Below, one piece after another: positions 53,766 to 62,558 of a stretch of 64,000 bases of DNA. The stretch is from Schlesneria paludicola DSM 18645. Lineage in GTDB: Bacteria; Planctomycetota; Planctomycetia; Planctomycetales; Planctomycetaceae. The stretch is taken from NCBI RefSeq assembly GCF_000255655.1, contig NZ_JH636435.1:2008658-2072657 (forward strand), written 5' to 3'. The notes under the pieces are model-generated. The model saw nothing but the letters and a program-made list of their open reading frames with translations. It searched no databases and was not told the origin of the DNA. The position numbers were made by a program, and so were the translations under genes. Numbering within the stretch: position 1 is the first letter of the stretch; each line of letters opens with the position of its first letter.

Positions 53766-55565
53766 ATGATGTACCGTTTCACGGCATTTCTTGTTTTGTT
53801 TGGAACGGCTTCCACTCTCTGCGCGCAGCAGGTGCCCGCGGATGCCGCTAAGGTTACGCCGGTCGAGTTGACCGTCGCGCATATTGAAATCAAGGGTCAG
53901 TATTCTGAAGGAAACGGTGCAGGGGGCCTTTTCAGTGAAGCGGTCGAAACCCTGGGAGATGCCCTCGCACGACTGAAGAAAGCCGCTGCGGATGATCGGC
54001 TGGACGCAGTTGTCCTGCATATCAGCAGCCCGCACATCGGATGGGCCAAGCTCAATGAACTTCGCGGCGGGATCGCCAAGATTCGACAAAAAGGCCGCAA
54101 GGTCTTCGCCTGGATGGAAAGCGCCGATACCAAAGACTACCTCCTGGCATCTGCGTGCGATCAAATCATTCTGCCGGAATCCGGCATGCTAATGCTGCCT
54201 GGTTTGCGGGCGGAAATCTCGTTCTATAAGAACCTGTTCGACATGCTGGCGATTCAGCCGGAAATGCTGCGTGTCGGTGAATTCAAATCGGCTGCCGAGC
54301 CCTACAGCCGTTCTGAAATGAGCCCCGCGTTCCGGGAAGAAATGGAAGCGATTCTCGATGACTATTACCGCCAAATCGTCGAGATGGTCGCCGAGTCACG
54401 CAAGCTGACTCAGGATCAGGTCAAAACCATTATCGATACCGGGTTGTTCAGCGCCGAAGAGGCGAAGAAACAAGGCCTGATTGATCACGTTGCCTATGAA
54501 GATCATCTCAGCACGCTGATCAAGGCAGGGCGTCCGAATACCGAAATCAAACAGCTTAAGGGATACGGTAAGAAGAAAATCGACACCGATTTCAGCGGAT
54601 TCACCGGCATGGCCAAAATGATGAATCTTCTGATGGGCGTCGAGCCGTCATCGTTCAAATCCAAGAATCCCAAAATTGCCGTCGTCAGCGCCGTCGGTCC
54701 CATCGTGTCTGGGGTCAGCCAAAGCGGTTTCTTCGGTGACGAGTCGATGGGCTCGACCACGATGATCAAAGCAATTCGCCAGGCGCGTGACGATGATTCG
54801 GTCAAGGCCGTGATTCTGCGCGTCGACAGCCCCGGCGGAAGTGCGCTCGCCAGTGACCTGATGTGGCATGAATTGGAGACACTCGACGGCAAGAAGCCGC
54901 TGATCGTCAGCATGGGCGATGTCGCTGCGAGCGGTGGTTATTACATTGCCATGGGTGCCGACCGGATCTTTGCCGAACCGGGCACGCTCACCGGTTCGAT
55001 CGGCGTCGTCGGCGGAAAGGTCGCTCTCGAAAAATTCTTCGCCAAGATCGGAATTACGACCAGCGTCGTGCAACGCGGGAAGAATGCGGGCGTCCTCAGC
55101 ACGACCAAACCCTGGACGGATGCCGAACGTGACGCGATGCAGAAAATGATGAACGACATCTACGCTCAGTTTACTCAAAAGGCGGCTGCAGGCCGAAAGA
55201 TGGACTACGACAAGCTGGAAAAGCTGGCCCGTGGTCGTGTTTACACGGGAACGCAGGCGCTCAATCTGGGACTGGTCGATGAACTGGGGACCCTGGACGA
55301 TGCGATCGCCTACGCGAAGAAAGCGGCCAAACTTGATCCCGATTCCAAACTCGAACGATTGAACCTTCCCAAGCCCACCAGCCCATTCGAGGCGCTCTTT
55401 GGTCCCATCGATCCTTCTGTCAAATTGGCCCATGGCATGGCCGCGACGTGGCTGGAAGGATTGCCAAATGATCTGGCGGAACAACTTCGCAATCTGGCCA
55501 GTTATGAAATTCTGGCCCGCGAAAAAGTCCTGACGATCATGCCGTTCCAGCTCCAAGTGAAATGA
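53766..55565 (+). CDS. sppA: Signal peptide peptidase SppA (S49 family, 67K type)
   Basis: 599 aa from ATG 53766 (GGAGAG six bases upstream). The signal peptide is MMYRFTAFLVLFGTASTLC. There are two S49 domains in tandem: the N-terminal half supplies the Lys of SADTKDYLLASACDQ, and the C-terminal half supplies the nucleophile Ser of GDVAASGGYYIAMGAD, the Ser/Lys dyad arrangement of bacterial SppA. It degrades cleaved signal peptides at the membrane. The gspH gene begins 9 bases after its stop, so it is likely to be co-transcribed with the pseudopilin genes. Confidence 0.92.
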   Translation: MMYRFTAFLVLFGTASTLCAQQVPADAAKVTPVELTVAHIEIKGQYSEGNGAGGLFSEAVETLGDALARLKKAAADDRLDAVVLHISSPHIGWAKLNELRGGIAKIRQKGRKVFAWMESADTKDYLLASACDQIILPESGMLMLPGLRAEISFYKNLFDMLAIQPEMLRVGEFKSAAEPYSRSEMSPAFREEMEAILDDYYRQIVEMVAESRKLTQDQVKTIIDTGLFSAEEAKKQGLIDHVAYEDHLSTLIKAGRPNTEIKQLKGYGKKKIDTDFSGFTGMAKMMNLLMGVEPSSFKSKNPKIAVVSAVGPIVSGVSQSGFFGDESMGSTTMIKAIRQARDDDSVKAVILRVDSPGGSALASDLMWHELETLDGKKPLIVSMGDVAASGGYYIAMGADRIFAEPGTLTGSIGVVGGKVALEKFFAKIGITTSVVQRGKNAGVLSTTKPWTDAERDAMQKMMNDIYAQFTQKAAAGRKMDYDKLEKLARGRVYTGTQALNLGLVDELGTLDDAIAYAKKAAKLDPDSKLERLNLPKPTSPFEALFGPIDPSVKLAHGMAATWLEGLPNDLAEQLRNLASYEILAREKVLTIMPFQLQVK

Positions 55566-55574
55566 GACCGGCCG

Positions 55575-56195
55575 ATGCGACCACACCTTTCACACCGACG
55601 CGGCTTCACATTGGTGGAGGTCTTGCTGGTGCTCGGGGTACTGGCCGTATTTGCAAGTATGGCCATTCCCTCTGTCATGCGGATGTTCAATCAGCAGAAA
55701 CTGACGGAATCGGCCGAGGCGGTCCGGATGTTGGCCGCGAGTGCCCGAATTCGCGCGATCGAATCGGGCCTGATCTACCAGTTTTGCTACGAAACAGGCG
55801 GCACACGCTTTGTCGTTGTGCCGTTCGAACTGGATCATGCCGGCAGTTCAACCGGCACAAGCAACGCCGCCGCACCCGTGATGCTCTCCAGCCGTGCCTC
55901 GGGCCATATGCACCAAGGTGTGGTCTTTAGTACGCCACCGACCCCGGCTGGCGTACTCGTTGCGGCCACGACCTCAATGAAGCTGGCCGCGTCATCGCTG
56001 GACGGTCTGCCGAACGCCAGCGAACTGGCCGGTTGCAATTGGTCCGCCCCGATTCTGTTCCACCCTGATGGTTCGGCCAATATGGACACCGAAATCATCA
56101 TTCGTGATCAGCATTCACAATCAGTCACGCTCCGCGTGCGGGCGTTCACGGGCTCGGTCAGCATGGAACGACTGGTCGCGGGGAAACGCCGATGA
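55575..56195 (+). CDS. gspH: Minor pseudopilin GspH-like
   Basis: 206 aa. The prepilin leader ends at RRG^FTLVEVLLVLGVLA with Glu at mature position 5, then the hydrophobic helix and a beta-rich C-terminal domain (SMERLVAG end). Position and size fit GspH/T2SH. It is the first of four pseudopilin genes; its stop overlaps the gspI start (ATGA). Confidence 0.85.
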   Translation: MRPHLSHRRGFTLVEVLLVLGVLAVFASMAIPSVMRMFNQQKLTESAEAVRMLAASARIRAIESGLIYQFCYETGGTRFVVVPFELDHAGSSTGTSNAAAPVMLSSRASGHMHQGVVFSTPPTPAGVLVAATTSMKLAASSLDGLPNASELAGCNWSAPILFHPDGSANMDTEIIIRDQHSQSVTLRVRAFTGSVSMERLVAGKRR

Positions 56196-56629
56196 ATCGC
56201 TTCGCGGATCGATCCGGATTGACCCTGCTGGAAATCGTTCTCTCGCTGGCGATTTTCTTTTCCGCGGTGGTGACACTGGCGCAGCTCGCCTGGACGGGCA
56301 GCCGCGCCGCGGTCCAGGCACGGCTGAGAACGCAGGCAACCATTCGCTGCGAAGCGAAATTGAATGAAGTCCTGGCCGGTGCGGAAGCGATGCAAACCGC
56401 GTCCGGAATGTCGTTTCCCGATGATCCGAATTGGACCTGGAGTCAGGTTGTCACGTCCGGAAGCCATCCTGAATTGATGCAGATCGACCTGACCGTAGCC
56501 CATCGCGGGAGCAGTAGCCTGACGAACATTGATGTCACAATCCGCCGGTGGGCTCGGCAGCAATCGGTCTTCGTACAAGGTGTCACACAGGAAAAGACGG
56601 AAGCCGCACAAAAGGCGAACTCCCAATGA
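56192..56629 (+). CDS. gspI: Minor pseudopilin GspI-like
   Basis: 145 aa. The leader ends DRSG^LTLLEIVLSLAIFF, with mature Glu5, a hydrophobic helix and a short globular domain. The residue after the cleavage Gly is Leu, not the usual Phe. It starts on an ATGA overlap with gspH and ends on an ATGA overlap with gspJ, which implies translational coupling. Confidence 0.82.
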   Translation: MNRFADRSGLTLLEIVLSLAIFFSAVVTLAQLAWTGSRAAVQARLRTQATIRCEAKLNEVLAGAEAMQTASGMSFPDDPNWTWSQVVTSGSHPELMQIDLTVAHRGSSSLTNIDVTIRRWARQQSVFVQGVTQEKTEAAQKANSQ

Positions 56630-57576
56630 TCTCGCCCGCTCGAAACGTGATTGACGCTCGTACCGGATTCACACTTGTAGAAACGATGCTGGCGCTGACA
56701 TTGTCGGCGTTCCTTTTAATGGGCGTGTACGCGGCCGTCGACCAATCGATTCGTATGACCGCCAGCGGACGGGAAGAAATGGAACGGGCACAACTGGCAC
56801 GCGCATTGATTCATCGAATCGAAATCGATCTGCGATCCGTAACGTTTACGATCCCACCTGTCGAAGACGCAGACGCAACAACGACCGCCGCAGCCGCACC
56901 GGCACCGACGCCCGCACCGCAACAGCAGGGTGGTGGTGGTGGTGGTGGGGGGGGGGGTGGTGCGGGTGCAGCGGCGGCCCCAGCGACCAATCCCACGACG
57001 ACGATGGCTGCGGATACGGAAACCGAACCGAATTCGCGAAGTTATGGTGTTCGTGGTACCAACCAGCGAATGGAGATGAGCGTCACCAGACCCCGCCGAG
57101 ATTTGTTACCGGGTTCATCGCAAGTGACGGGTTTGTCCGGAACCAGTGATCTGCGATCTGTAACCTATAGCTTCATGGTGTCGGGTAGCGCCCCCGCGGT
57201 CGTGACGAGTACGACATCCCCCAACCCCACGACGGTGAATTCGGGAGGATTCGTCAGGTCGGAAGGGGATCGCATGGCTGTCGAAGCGGTGGAAGCGACC
57301 GGTGGGGCCAGCACCACCGTTTCCCTTTCACAAACGCTGGCTCCTGAAGTCGCACAGGTCAACTTCCGCTATTTCGACGGTCGAACGTGGCTCGACATTT
57401 GGGACAGTGAAACCAACGGCCGGATCCCTCGTGCGGTCGAAGTCATGATCGCATTCGCGCCCCCCAAGAAGAAACCGTCGCTGTTCAACGTCGTCGTCAG
57501 TCGCTCGCTGGACTCATTTCGAACCGTGATCATGATCCCGATCTCTGATCCGTTTCCGCCGGAGTTTCTGCCATGA
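56626..57576 (+). CDS. gspJ: Minor pseudopilin GspJ-like with a polyglycine insert
   Basis: 316 aa. The leader ends ARTG^FTLVETMLALTLSA. After the GspJ-like first domain (ERAQLARALIHRIEIDLRSV) comes a low-complexity linker: a Thr/Ala/Pro run, then 11 glycines, then an Ala run. The second domain contains FRYFDGRTWLDIWDSE, typical of GspJ. The glycine run is coded by a (GGT)n stretch ending in 11 consecutive G (56947-56957), prone to slippage. It is coupled to gspI and gspK by ATGA overlaps. Confidence 0.85.
   Translation: MISPARNVIDARTGFTLVETMLALTLSAFLLMGVYAAVDQSIRMTASGREEMERAQLARALIHRIEIDLRSVTFTIPPVEDADATTTAAAAPAPTPAPQQQGGGGGGGGGGGAGAAAAPATNPTTTMAADTETEPNSRSYGVRGTNQRMEMSVTRPRRDLLPGSSQVTGLSGTSDLRSVTYSFMVSGSAPAVVTSTTSPNPTTVNSGGFVRSEGDRMAVEAVEATGGASTTVSLSQTLAPEVAQVNFRYFDGRTWLDIWDSETNGRIPRAVEVMIAFAPPKKKPSLFNVVVSRSLDSFRTVIMIPISDPFPPEFLP
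56928..56960. repeat. (GGT)n and 11-base poly-G tract inside gspJ
   Basis: From 56928: GGG, then four TGG-type repeats, then GGTGGT and 11 consecutive G (56947-56957). Gain or loss of one G would shift the frame of gspJ and, through coupling, could affect gspK. Confidence 0.85.
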
Positions 57577-59312
57577 AACGTCACCTCGAAACGAAAACAG
57601 CACCCGCCTCGATACGCTCGTATTTCGGTGTTCGTCCTATTGGAGCCGGTCGCCTGCCACGTTGGGGCAGTGTGATGCTGCTGATCGTCGTCGTCGTCGC
57701 GATGTTGACACTAGCCGCTTACAACTTTTCCCAGTCGATGTCGACCGAGCTGGAAGCGGCCATGATGTATACGAAAGACGTGCAAGCGCGTGCCGCTGCC
57801 GATTCGGGTGTTGAGTTCGCGGCCACGTTGCTCGGTAACAGAGCGAGCTTGTCCGCCGAAAATTTGATCCACAATCCAACGTTGTTCATGGGGCAGATCG
57901 TGGCACCATCGACCTCACAACGTGGCATCTGTCGCTTCTCGATCATTGCTCCCGTCGAGCGAGATCCCAGATCCAGCGGGGTTCGTTACGGGTTGATGGA
58001 CGAGTCCGCCAAACTGAATCTGAATGCGTTGCCCAACATGGGCATCAGCAACGACGACATTCATACCCTGATGTTGAACATTCCCAATATGACTTTGGAA
58101 ATCACCGATGCGATCCTCGACTGGATCGACTCGGACGATACCGTCAGCACCTACGGAGCCGAGTCCGAGACGTACCAGCAATTGCAGCCGCCATATAAGG
58201 CCAAAAATGGGCCGCTGGAAACGATCGATGAACTTCTGATGATTCGCGGGATCACGCCCACGCTGCTTTACGGAGAAGATTTGAACCGAAATGGACTGCT
58301 GGACCCGAACGAGAACGATGGTGACCTAAGCCCGCCCATGGACAACGCCGACGGAGTGCTCGATCGCGGATTCATCGCCTTCTTCACCGTTCAGGGACGC
58401 GAATCAAACCGCCGCGCCGACGGAAAGCCCAAGATTAACATCAACGATGGGATGCTCACCGATCTGTACGACGCACTCGAGAAGGAGTTCGACGAAGTCG
58501 CTGCAAAGTACGTGATCGGGTTTCGCATCAACGGCCCCAAGACCCCGCCTCCGGCATCGAAGACCAATCCCCCCAAAGCGGCCGCCCCCGGTGCCGCCAA
58601 GGCCACTGCTCCGAAATCCCTTCAAGAACAGCAGGTCGCCGACGGGCTGCAAGAGTTTCTGACCAACGTTGTCAAGCCGGCCGGAGGCACGGTGACACGC
58701 GGCGATATTGATCTTTCGAAAGGTGGTGCGGTTCCGATCGAATCGTTGTGGCAACTGATTGGCACCGACACCACCGCAACGATCAAGGGAAAAATCACAA
58801 CACTCCCAAGCCCCTGGTTGTCGGATGCGTCGACTGTCGCAACATCCATGCAACTCCTGCAAGAGAAACTGACGACGGTCACGGCGACAACTGCCAACGC
58901 CACCGATGACTACCTTGAGGGGCGGATCAACATCAATCAGGCACCTCGTGAAATCCTGCTGGGCCTGCCGACGATGACGGAAGAGATCGTCAATGCCATC
59001 ATCGCCGCACAGCAACTCGATTCGAACGGACAGCCGTCACTCGACAAGATCAGCCAGCACACCACCAGCCATTGGCTCTACAGCGAAGGGCTGGTCGATC
59101 TGTCGGGAATGATCTCGCTCGATCCCTACATCACATCATCAGGGCATGTCTATCGGGTTCAGGCCCTGGGGTTCTTTGACGTAGGGGGGCCCGTCACACG
59201 AGTCGAGGCGGTCATCGATGCCACGAAGTTACCGCCTCGGATAATCTCGCAACGAGATTTGAACGAGCTGGGACGCGGGTATTCTCGTGGCCAATTGCTG
59301 CCGATCCGTTGA
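57573..59312 (+). CDS. gspK: GspK-like pseudopilin/secretion protein
   Basis: 579 aa. The N-terminal hydrophobic helix (VMLLIVVVVAMLTLAAYNFS) lies about 35 residues in; a canonical prepilin cleavage site is not evident (the residue before the helix is Gly-Ser rather than Gly-Phe). A helix-hairpin-helix-like domain follows (ESAKLNLNALPNMGIS ... DAILDWIDSDD, typical of GspK). Residues about 330-360 are a Pro/Ala/Lys-rich linker. A second domain (EGRININQAPREILLGLPTM) repeats the HhH type. It caps the pseudopilus tip in known systems. It is the last gene of the operon. Confidence 0.82.
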   Translation: MKRHLETKTAPASIRSYFGVRPIGAGRLPRWGSVMLLIVVVVAMLTLAAYNFSQSMSTELEAAMMYTKDVQARAAADSGVEFAATLLGNRASLSAENLIHNPTLFMGQIVAPSTSQRGICRFSIIAPVERDPRSSGVRYGLMDESAKLNLNALPNMGISNDDIHTLMLNIPNMTLEITDAILDWIDSDDTVSTYGAESETYQQLQPPYKAKNGPLETIDELLMIRGITPTLLYGEDLNRNGLLDPNENDGDLSPPMDNADGVLDRGFIAFFTVQGRESNRRADGKPKININDGMLTDLYDALEKEFDEVAAKYVIGFRINGPKTPPPASKTNPPKAAAPGAAKATAPKSLQEQQVADGLQEFLTNVVKPAGGTVTRGDIDLSKGGAVPIESLWQLIGTDTTATIKGKITTLPSPWLSDASTVATSMQLLQEKLTTVTATTANATDDYLEGRININQAPREILLGLPTMTEEIVNAIIAAQQLDSNGQPSLDKISQHTTSHWLYSEGLVDLSGMISLDPYITSSGHVYRVQALGFFDVGGPVTRVEAVIDATKLPPRIISQRDLNELGRGYSRGQLLPIR

Positions 59313-59366
59313 CTTTCGTCACAAAACTCGTATCGATGAAGGTCGATTTGATGTCCATGGCGGTTG

Positions 59367-62300
59367 ATGAGGGGTCGTTTCGTGCGAATTTCTGTCTTGT
59401 TGGGAATGATCGTCGCGGCACTGATCACTCGTTCCGCGCACTGCGACGAACCGCTGCAATTTGACCACGACATCGCGCCGCTGCTCAAACGCCATTGCGT
59501 CAAATGCCATGGTCCTTTGAAACACGAAGGCCAGCTGAATCTGTCAACCACTGCAGGTTTGATTCGCGGCGGTGACACGGGAGCGGCAGTCGTTCCGCAC
59601 GATGTCGACGCCAGCTTGATCTGGCAACGGATCACATCTGACGAGATGCCCCCGGAATCTCCGTTGTCGGCAGCCGACAAAGAGCTCCTCCGAAAATGGA
59701 TCGCCGCGGGCACACCGGGACTGAAAGCGGGAGCCACCGACGATGTCGAACACTGGTCGTTCCGGCCACTGGCCGCATCGGTTCCTAAGGTTCCCGAAAC
59801 GAACTCTGCAAACGGCACAGCCGTGAACCCGATCGACCAGTTCCTACTGACAGATCTCGCCCGCGACGGGCTGTCGTTTCTGGCCGAGGCCGATCGCCAC
59901 ACACTCATCCGTCGCATCAGCCTCGATCTCACCGGATTGCCACCCACACCAGACGCGATTCAGGATTTTCTGAACGATCCGCAGCCAGACGCTTATTCGC
60001 GGATGGTCGATCGCTTTCTGGCCTCACCGCATTTTGGTGAGCGGTATGGCAAGCTCTGGCTGGACGCCGCGGGCTATGCGGATTCAAACGGATACTTCAA
60101 TGCCGACACCGATCGCCCCCTGGCTTATCGCTATCGTGACTATGTCATTCGCTCGTTCAATGCCGACAAACCGTTTCATGAATTCCTGCGCGAGCAACTG
60201 GCAGGTGACGAAATTGCCCATGTCGCCACACGCATGGGCGAATCCGTGGTTCTTTCTGGACGCCCCGATCCACAGCGCGTCATCGAACTCCTGGAAGCCA
60301 CGCATTTCCTGCGCAATGGCCAGGACGGCACGGGTGAAAGCGACGGCAATCCCGATGAGGTGCGAGTCGACCGGTACACCGTGCTTGAAACGACGATGCA
60401 GAACATCTCGACCGCCGTTCTGGGACTGACTGTCCAATGCGCCAAATGCCATGATCACAAATTTGAACCGATTACCCAGCGCGACTACTACAGCTTTCAA
60501 GCCATCTTGATTCCGGCTTTTCCGCCCGAAGACTGGAAGAAACCGAACGAACGCTTCGTCTATGCGCCGTTGCCTGGTGAGCATGAGCGTTGGGAAATTG
60601 CCTTGCGCGATGCCGAGCAACGTTCAACAGAATTGCACGACGAACTCGCGAATTGGGTGAAAGCAAACCGCCCCCGTGGTGCGATCCTGTTTGCCGACGG
60701 CTTCGACGATCCCCCGGAAGCACTGGCCAATCACTGGAGCAACACCGCTCCTGGCGACGATCAGCCAGGCGGAACCGCGGCCGTCAATCTGAATTCGCGT
60801 GAGGCCCCCGCCGCGACAATCGCAGAAGGCCATCTGCAACTCATTGAAGGTGGCCCCGGTGGAGATAAATGGTTGTCGACAAAACAGGCGTTCGACTGGA
60901 CACCGGATGTTATCGGCGGCTCGATCCAGGTGACATTCGATCTGATCGATCATCATGTCGAAAATTCGCCGCCAGCCGAACGTATCGGCTATTTCTTCGC
61001 GCTGCACGACTTCAACAACAATAGTCCGGTGGCCGGTGGCAACATCCTGATTGACGGACATCCCTCGGCGGGCACATCGGTGACGCTGGATTACCCCGGT
61101 AGCCAGGCAAAGCCGCTGGGAACGCTCGGGAAAACAGGATACGTACCGGGCCGCAACTACGGCATCCGAATCACCAACCTGGGCGACGGCAAGTACCAGT
61201 TACAGCAATTGGTTGACTGGCAGGTCGACGAGCCTGTTCTGAAGCTCAATGAAGCCGATTTGCCCAACGGGGGATTCGGTTTTGAATTCTGCTGTGGCCG
61301 CAGCTTCGTCGTTGATAATGTCGTGATCGAAACGTTCGCACCCCATGATGGCAACGATCCACTGGCGATCTTCTTGAAGGAACTCGCCTCGCGACGCCAG
61401 CCTCTCGACGAAGCAACAAAAACCAAGACAACTCTGCAGGGAGCGCGTCCGGGAAAGATCTCGTGGACCAGCGACGTCGTCGATCAGCCACCGGTCGCAC
61501 ACCTTTTCGAACGCGGCAGCTTGTCCACCCCGGGCGAAGTCGTGGAACCCGCCGGCTTCAAAGTGCTGGGGGATTTCACAATCGCCGCACCGCACGTCGC
61601 GAACGCCTCCGCCGCAACACCAGAACGCGCGACGTCCGGTCGCCGACTCGCCCTGGCCAACTGGTTAACAGCCCCGGATTCCAAACCCGAGGCGCTGATG
61701 GCACGCGTCCAGGTCAATCGACTGTGGCAGCATCACTTCGGCCTGGGACTGGTCGCAACCACGGACAACTTTGGATTGAGCGGCCCGGTCCCATCCAATC
61801 GCGAGCTCGTCGACTGGCTAGCCGCAGAGTACGTCCGATCGGGATGGAGCACCAAGCAGCTGATCCGTCTGATCACACATTCCGCGGCCTATCGTCAGAA
61901 GTCCCACAGATCTGCAGAGGCGGCCAACTCCGCGGTCACAATCGATGCACGACTGCAGCGTGATCCCGACGCGCGACGACTCTCGCGTTTCCCCATCAGA
62001 CGACTCGACGCCGAAGCGATCCGGGATAGCCTGCTCGTCGCGAGCCATGATTTCGATGACCGGATGTTTGGGCCTTATATTCCCACAGCACGCACGGCCA
62101 ATGGCGAGACGATTGTCCCCGAAGAAAACCCAGCCGTCCGTCGCCGTTCAATCTACCTTCAACAGAAGCGAACGCAGGTTCACAGCCTGCTTCAAGTCTT
62201 CGATGCCCCCAGCATCGTCTTCAACAGCACACGCCGGGCCCGCTCAACCATGCCGCTGCAATCACTGAGCCTGCTCAACTCCGACTTCGTTGTTCGGCGA

Positions 62301-62537
62301 GCTCAACATCTCGTGAAGTCTCTCGAGGAAATAGAAAACAGCGACTCCGATCGCCTGCACCGCGCCTTCCTGCAGACGACGGGCCGCCCTCCCACAGCGG
62401 ACGATATTGCCAGCACCACGCGGTTCCTGCATGACCAGGTCGAAGAGTACGGTGCTGAGCCCGACGCGCGGACTCGTGCATGGACCGACTTGTGCCAAAT
62501 GCTGCTCGTCGAGAACGCTGCACTCTACGTCGACTGA
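59367..62537 (+). CDS. PSD1 and cytochrome-c-like domain protein with a concanavalin-like insert
   Basis: 1056 aa from ATG 59367 (signal peptide ending at RSAHC). The haem site CVKCH is in IAPLLKRHCVKCHG. DUF1549 follows (NPIDQFLLTDL, ISLDLTGLPPTPD, CAKCHDHKFEPI). A large insert of about 220 residues (GAILFADGFDDPP ... FVVDNVVIETF) has a jelly-roll, LamG/concanavalin-like pattern. DUF1553 ends the protein (TSGRRLALANWLT, RLITHSAAYRQKS, NPAVRRRSIYLQQ). The partner DUF1501 gene is not adjacent. The insert suggests carbohydrate binding. Confidence 0.92.
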   Translation: MRGRFVRISVLLGMIVAALITRSAHCDEPLQFDHDIAPLLKRHCVKCHGPLKHEGQLNLSTTAGLIRGGDTGAAVVPHDVDASLIWQRITSDEMPPESPLSAADKELLRKWIAAGTPGLKAGATDDVEHWSFRPLAASVPKVPETNSANGTAVNPIDQFLLTDLARDGLSFLAEADRHTLIRRISLDLTGLPPTPDAIQDFLNDPQPDAYSRMVDRFLASPHFGERYGKLWLDAAGYADSNGYFNADTDRPLAYRYRDYVIRSFNADKPFHEFLREQLAGDEIAHVATRMGESVVLSGRPDPQRVIELLEATHFLRNGQDGTGESDGNPDEVRVDRYTVLETTMQNISTAVLGLTVQCAKCHDHKFEPITQRDYYSFQAILIPAFPPEDWKKPNERFVYAPLPGEHERWEIALRDAEQRSTELHDELANWVKANRPRGAILFADGFDDPPEALANHWSNTAPGDDQPGGTAAVNLNSREAPAATIAEGHLQLIEGGPGGDKWLSTKQAFDWTPDVIGGSIQVTFDLIDHHVENSPPAERIGYFFALHDFNNNSPVAGGNILIDGHPSAGTSVTLDYPGSQAKPLGTLGKTGYVPGRNYGIRITNLGDGKYQLQQLVDWQVDEPVLKLNEADLPNGGFGFEFCCGRSFVVDNVVIETFAPHDGNDPLAIFLKELASRRQPLDEATKTKTTLQGARPGKISWTSDVVDQPPVAHLFERGSLSTPGEVVEPAGFKVLGDFTIAAPHVANASAATPERATSGRRLALANWLTAPDSKPEALMARVQVNRLWQHHFGLGLVATTDNFGLSGPVPSNRELVDWLAAEYVRSGWSTKQLIRLITHSAAYRQKSHRSAEAANSAVTIDARLQRDPDARRLSRFPIRRLDAEAIRDSLLVASHDFDDRMFGPYIPTARTANGETIVPEENPAVRRRSIYLQQKRTQVHSLLQVFDAPSIVFNSTRRARSTMPLQSLSLLNSDFVVRRAQHLVKSLEEIENSDSDRLHRAFLQTTGRPPTADDIASTTRFLHDQVEEYGAEPDARTRAWTDLCQMLLVENAALYVD

Positions 62538-62558
62538 AAGAACGTCACTCACACAGCG

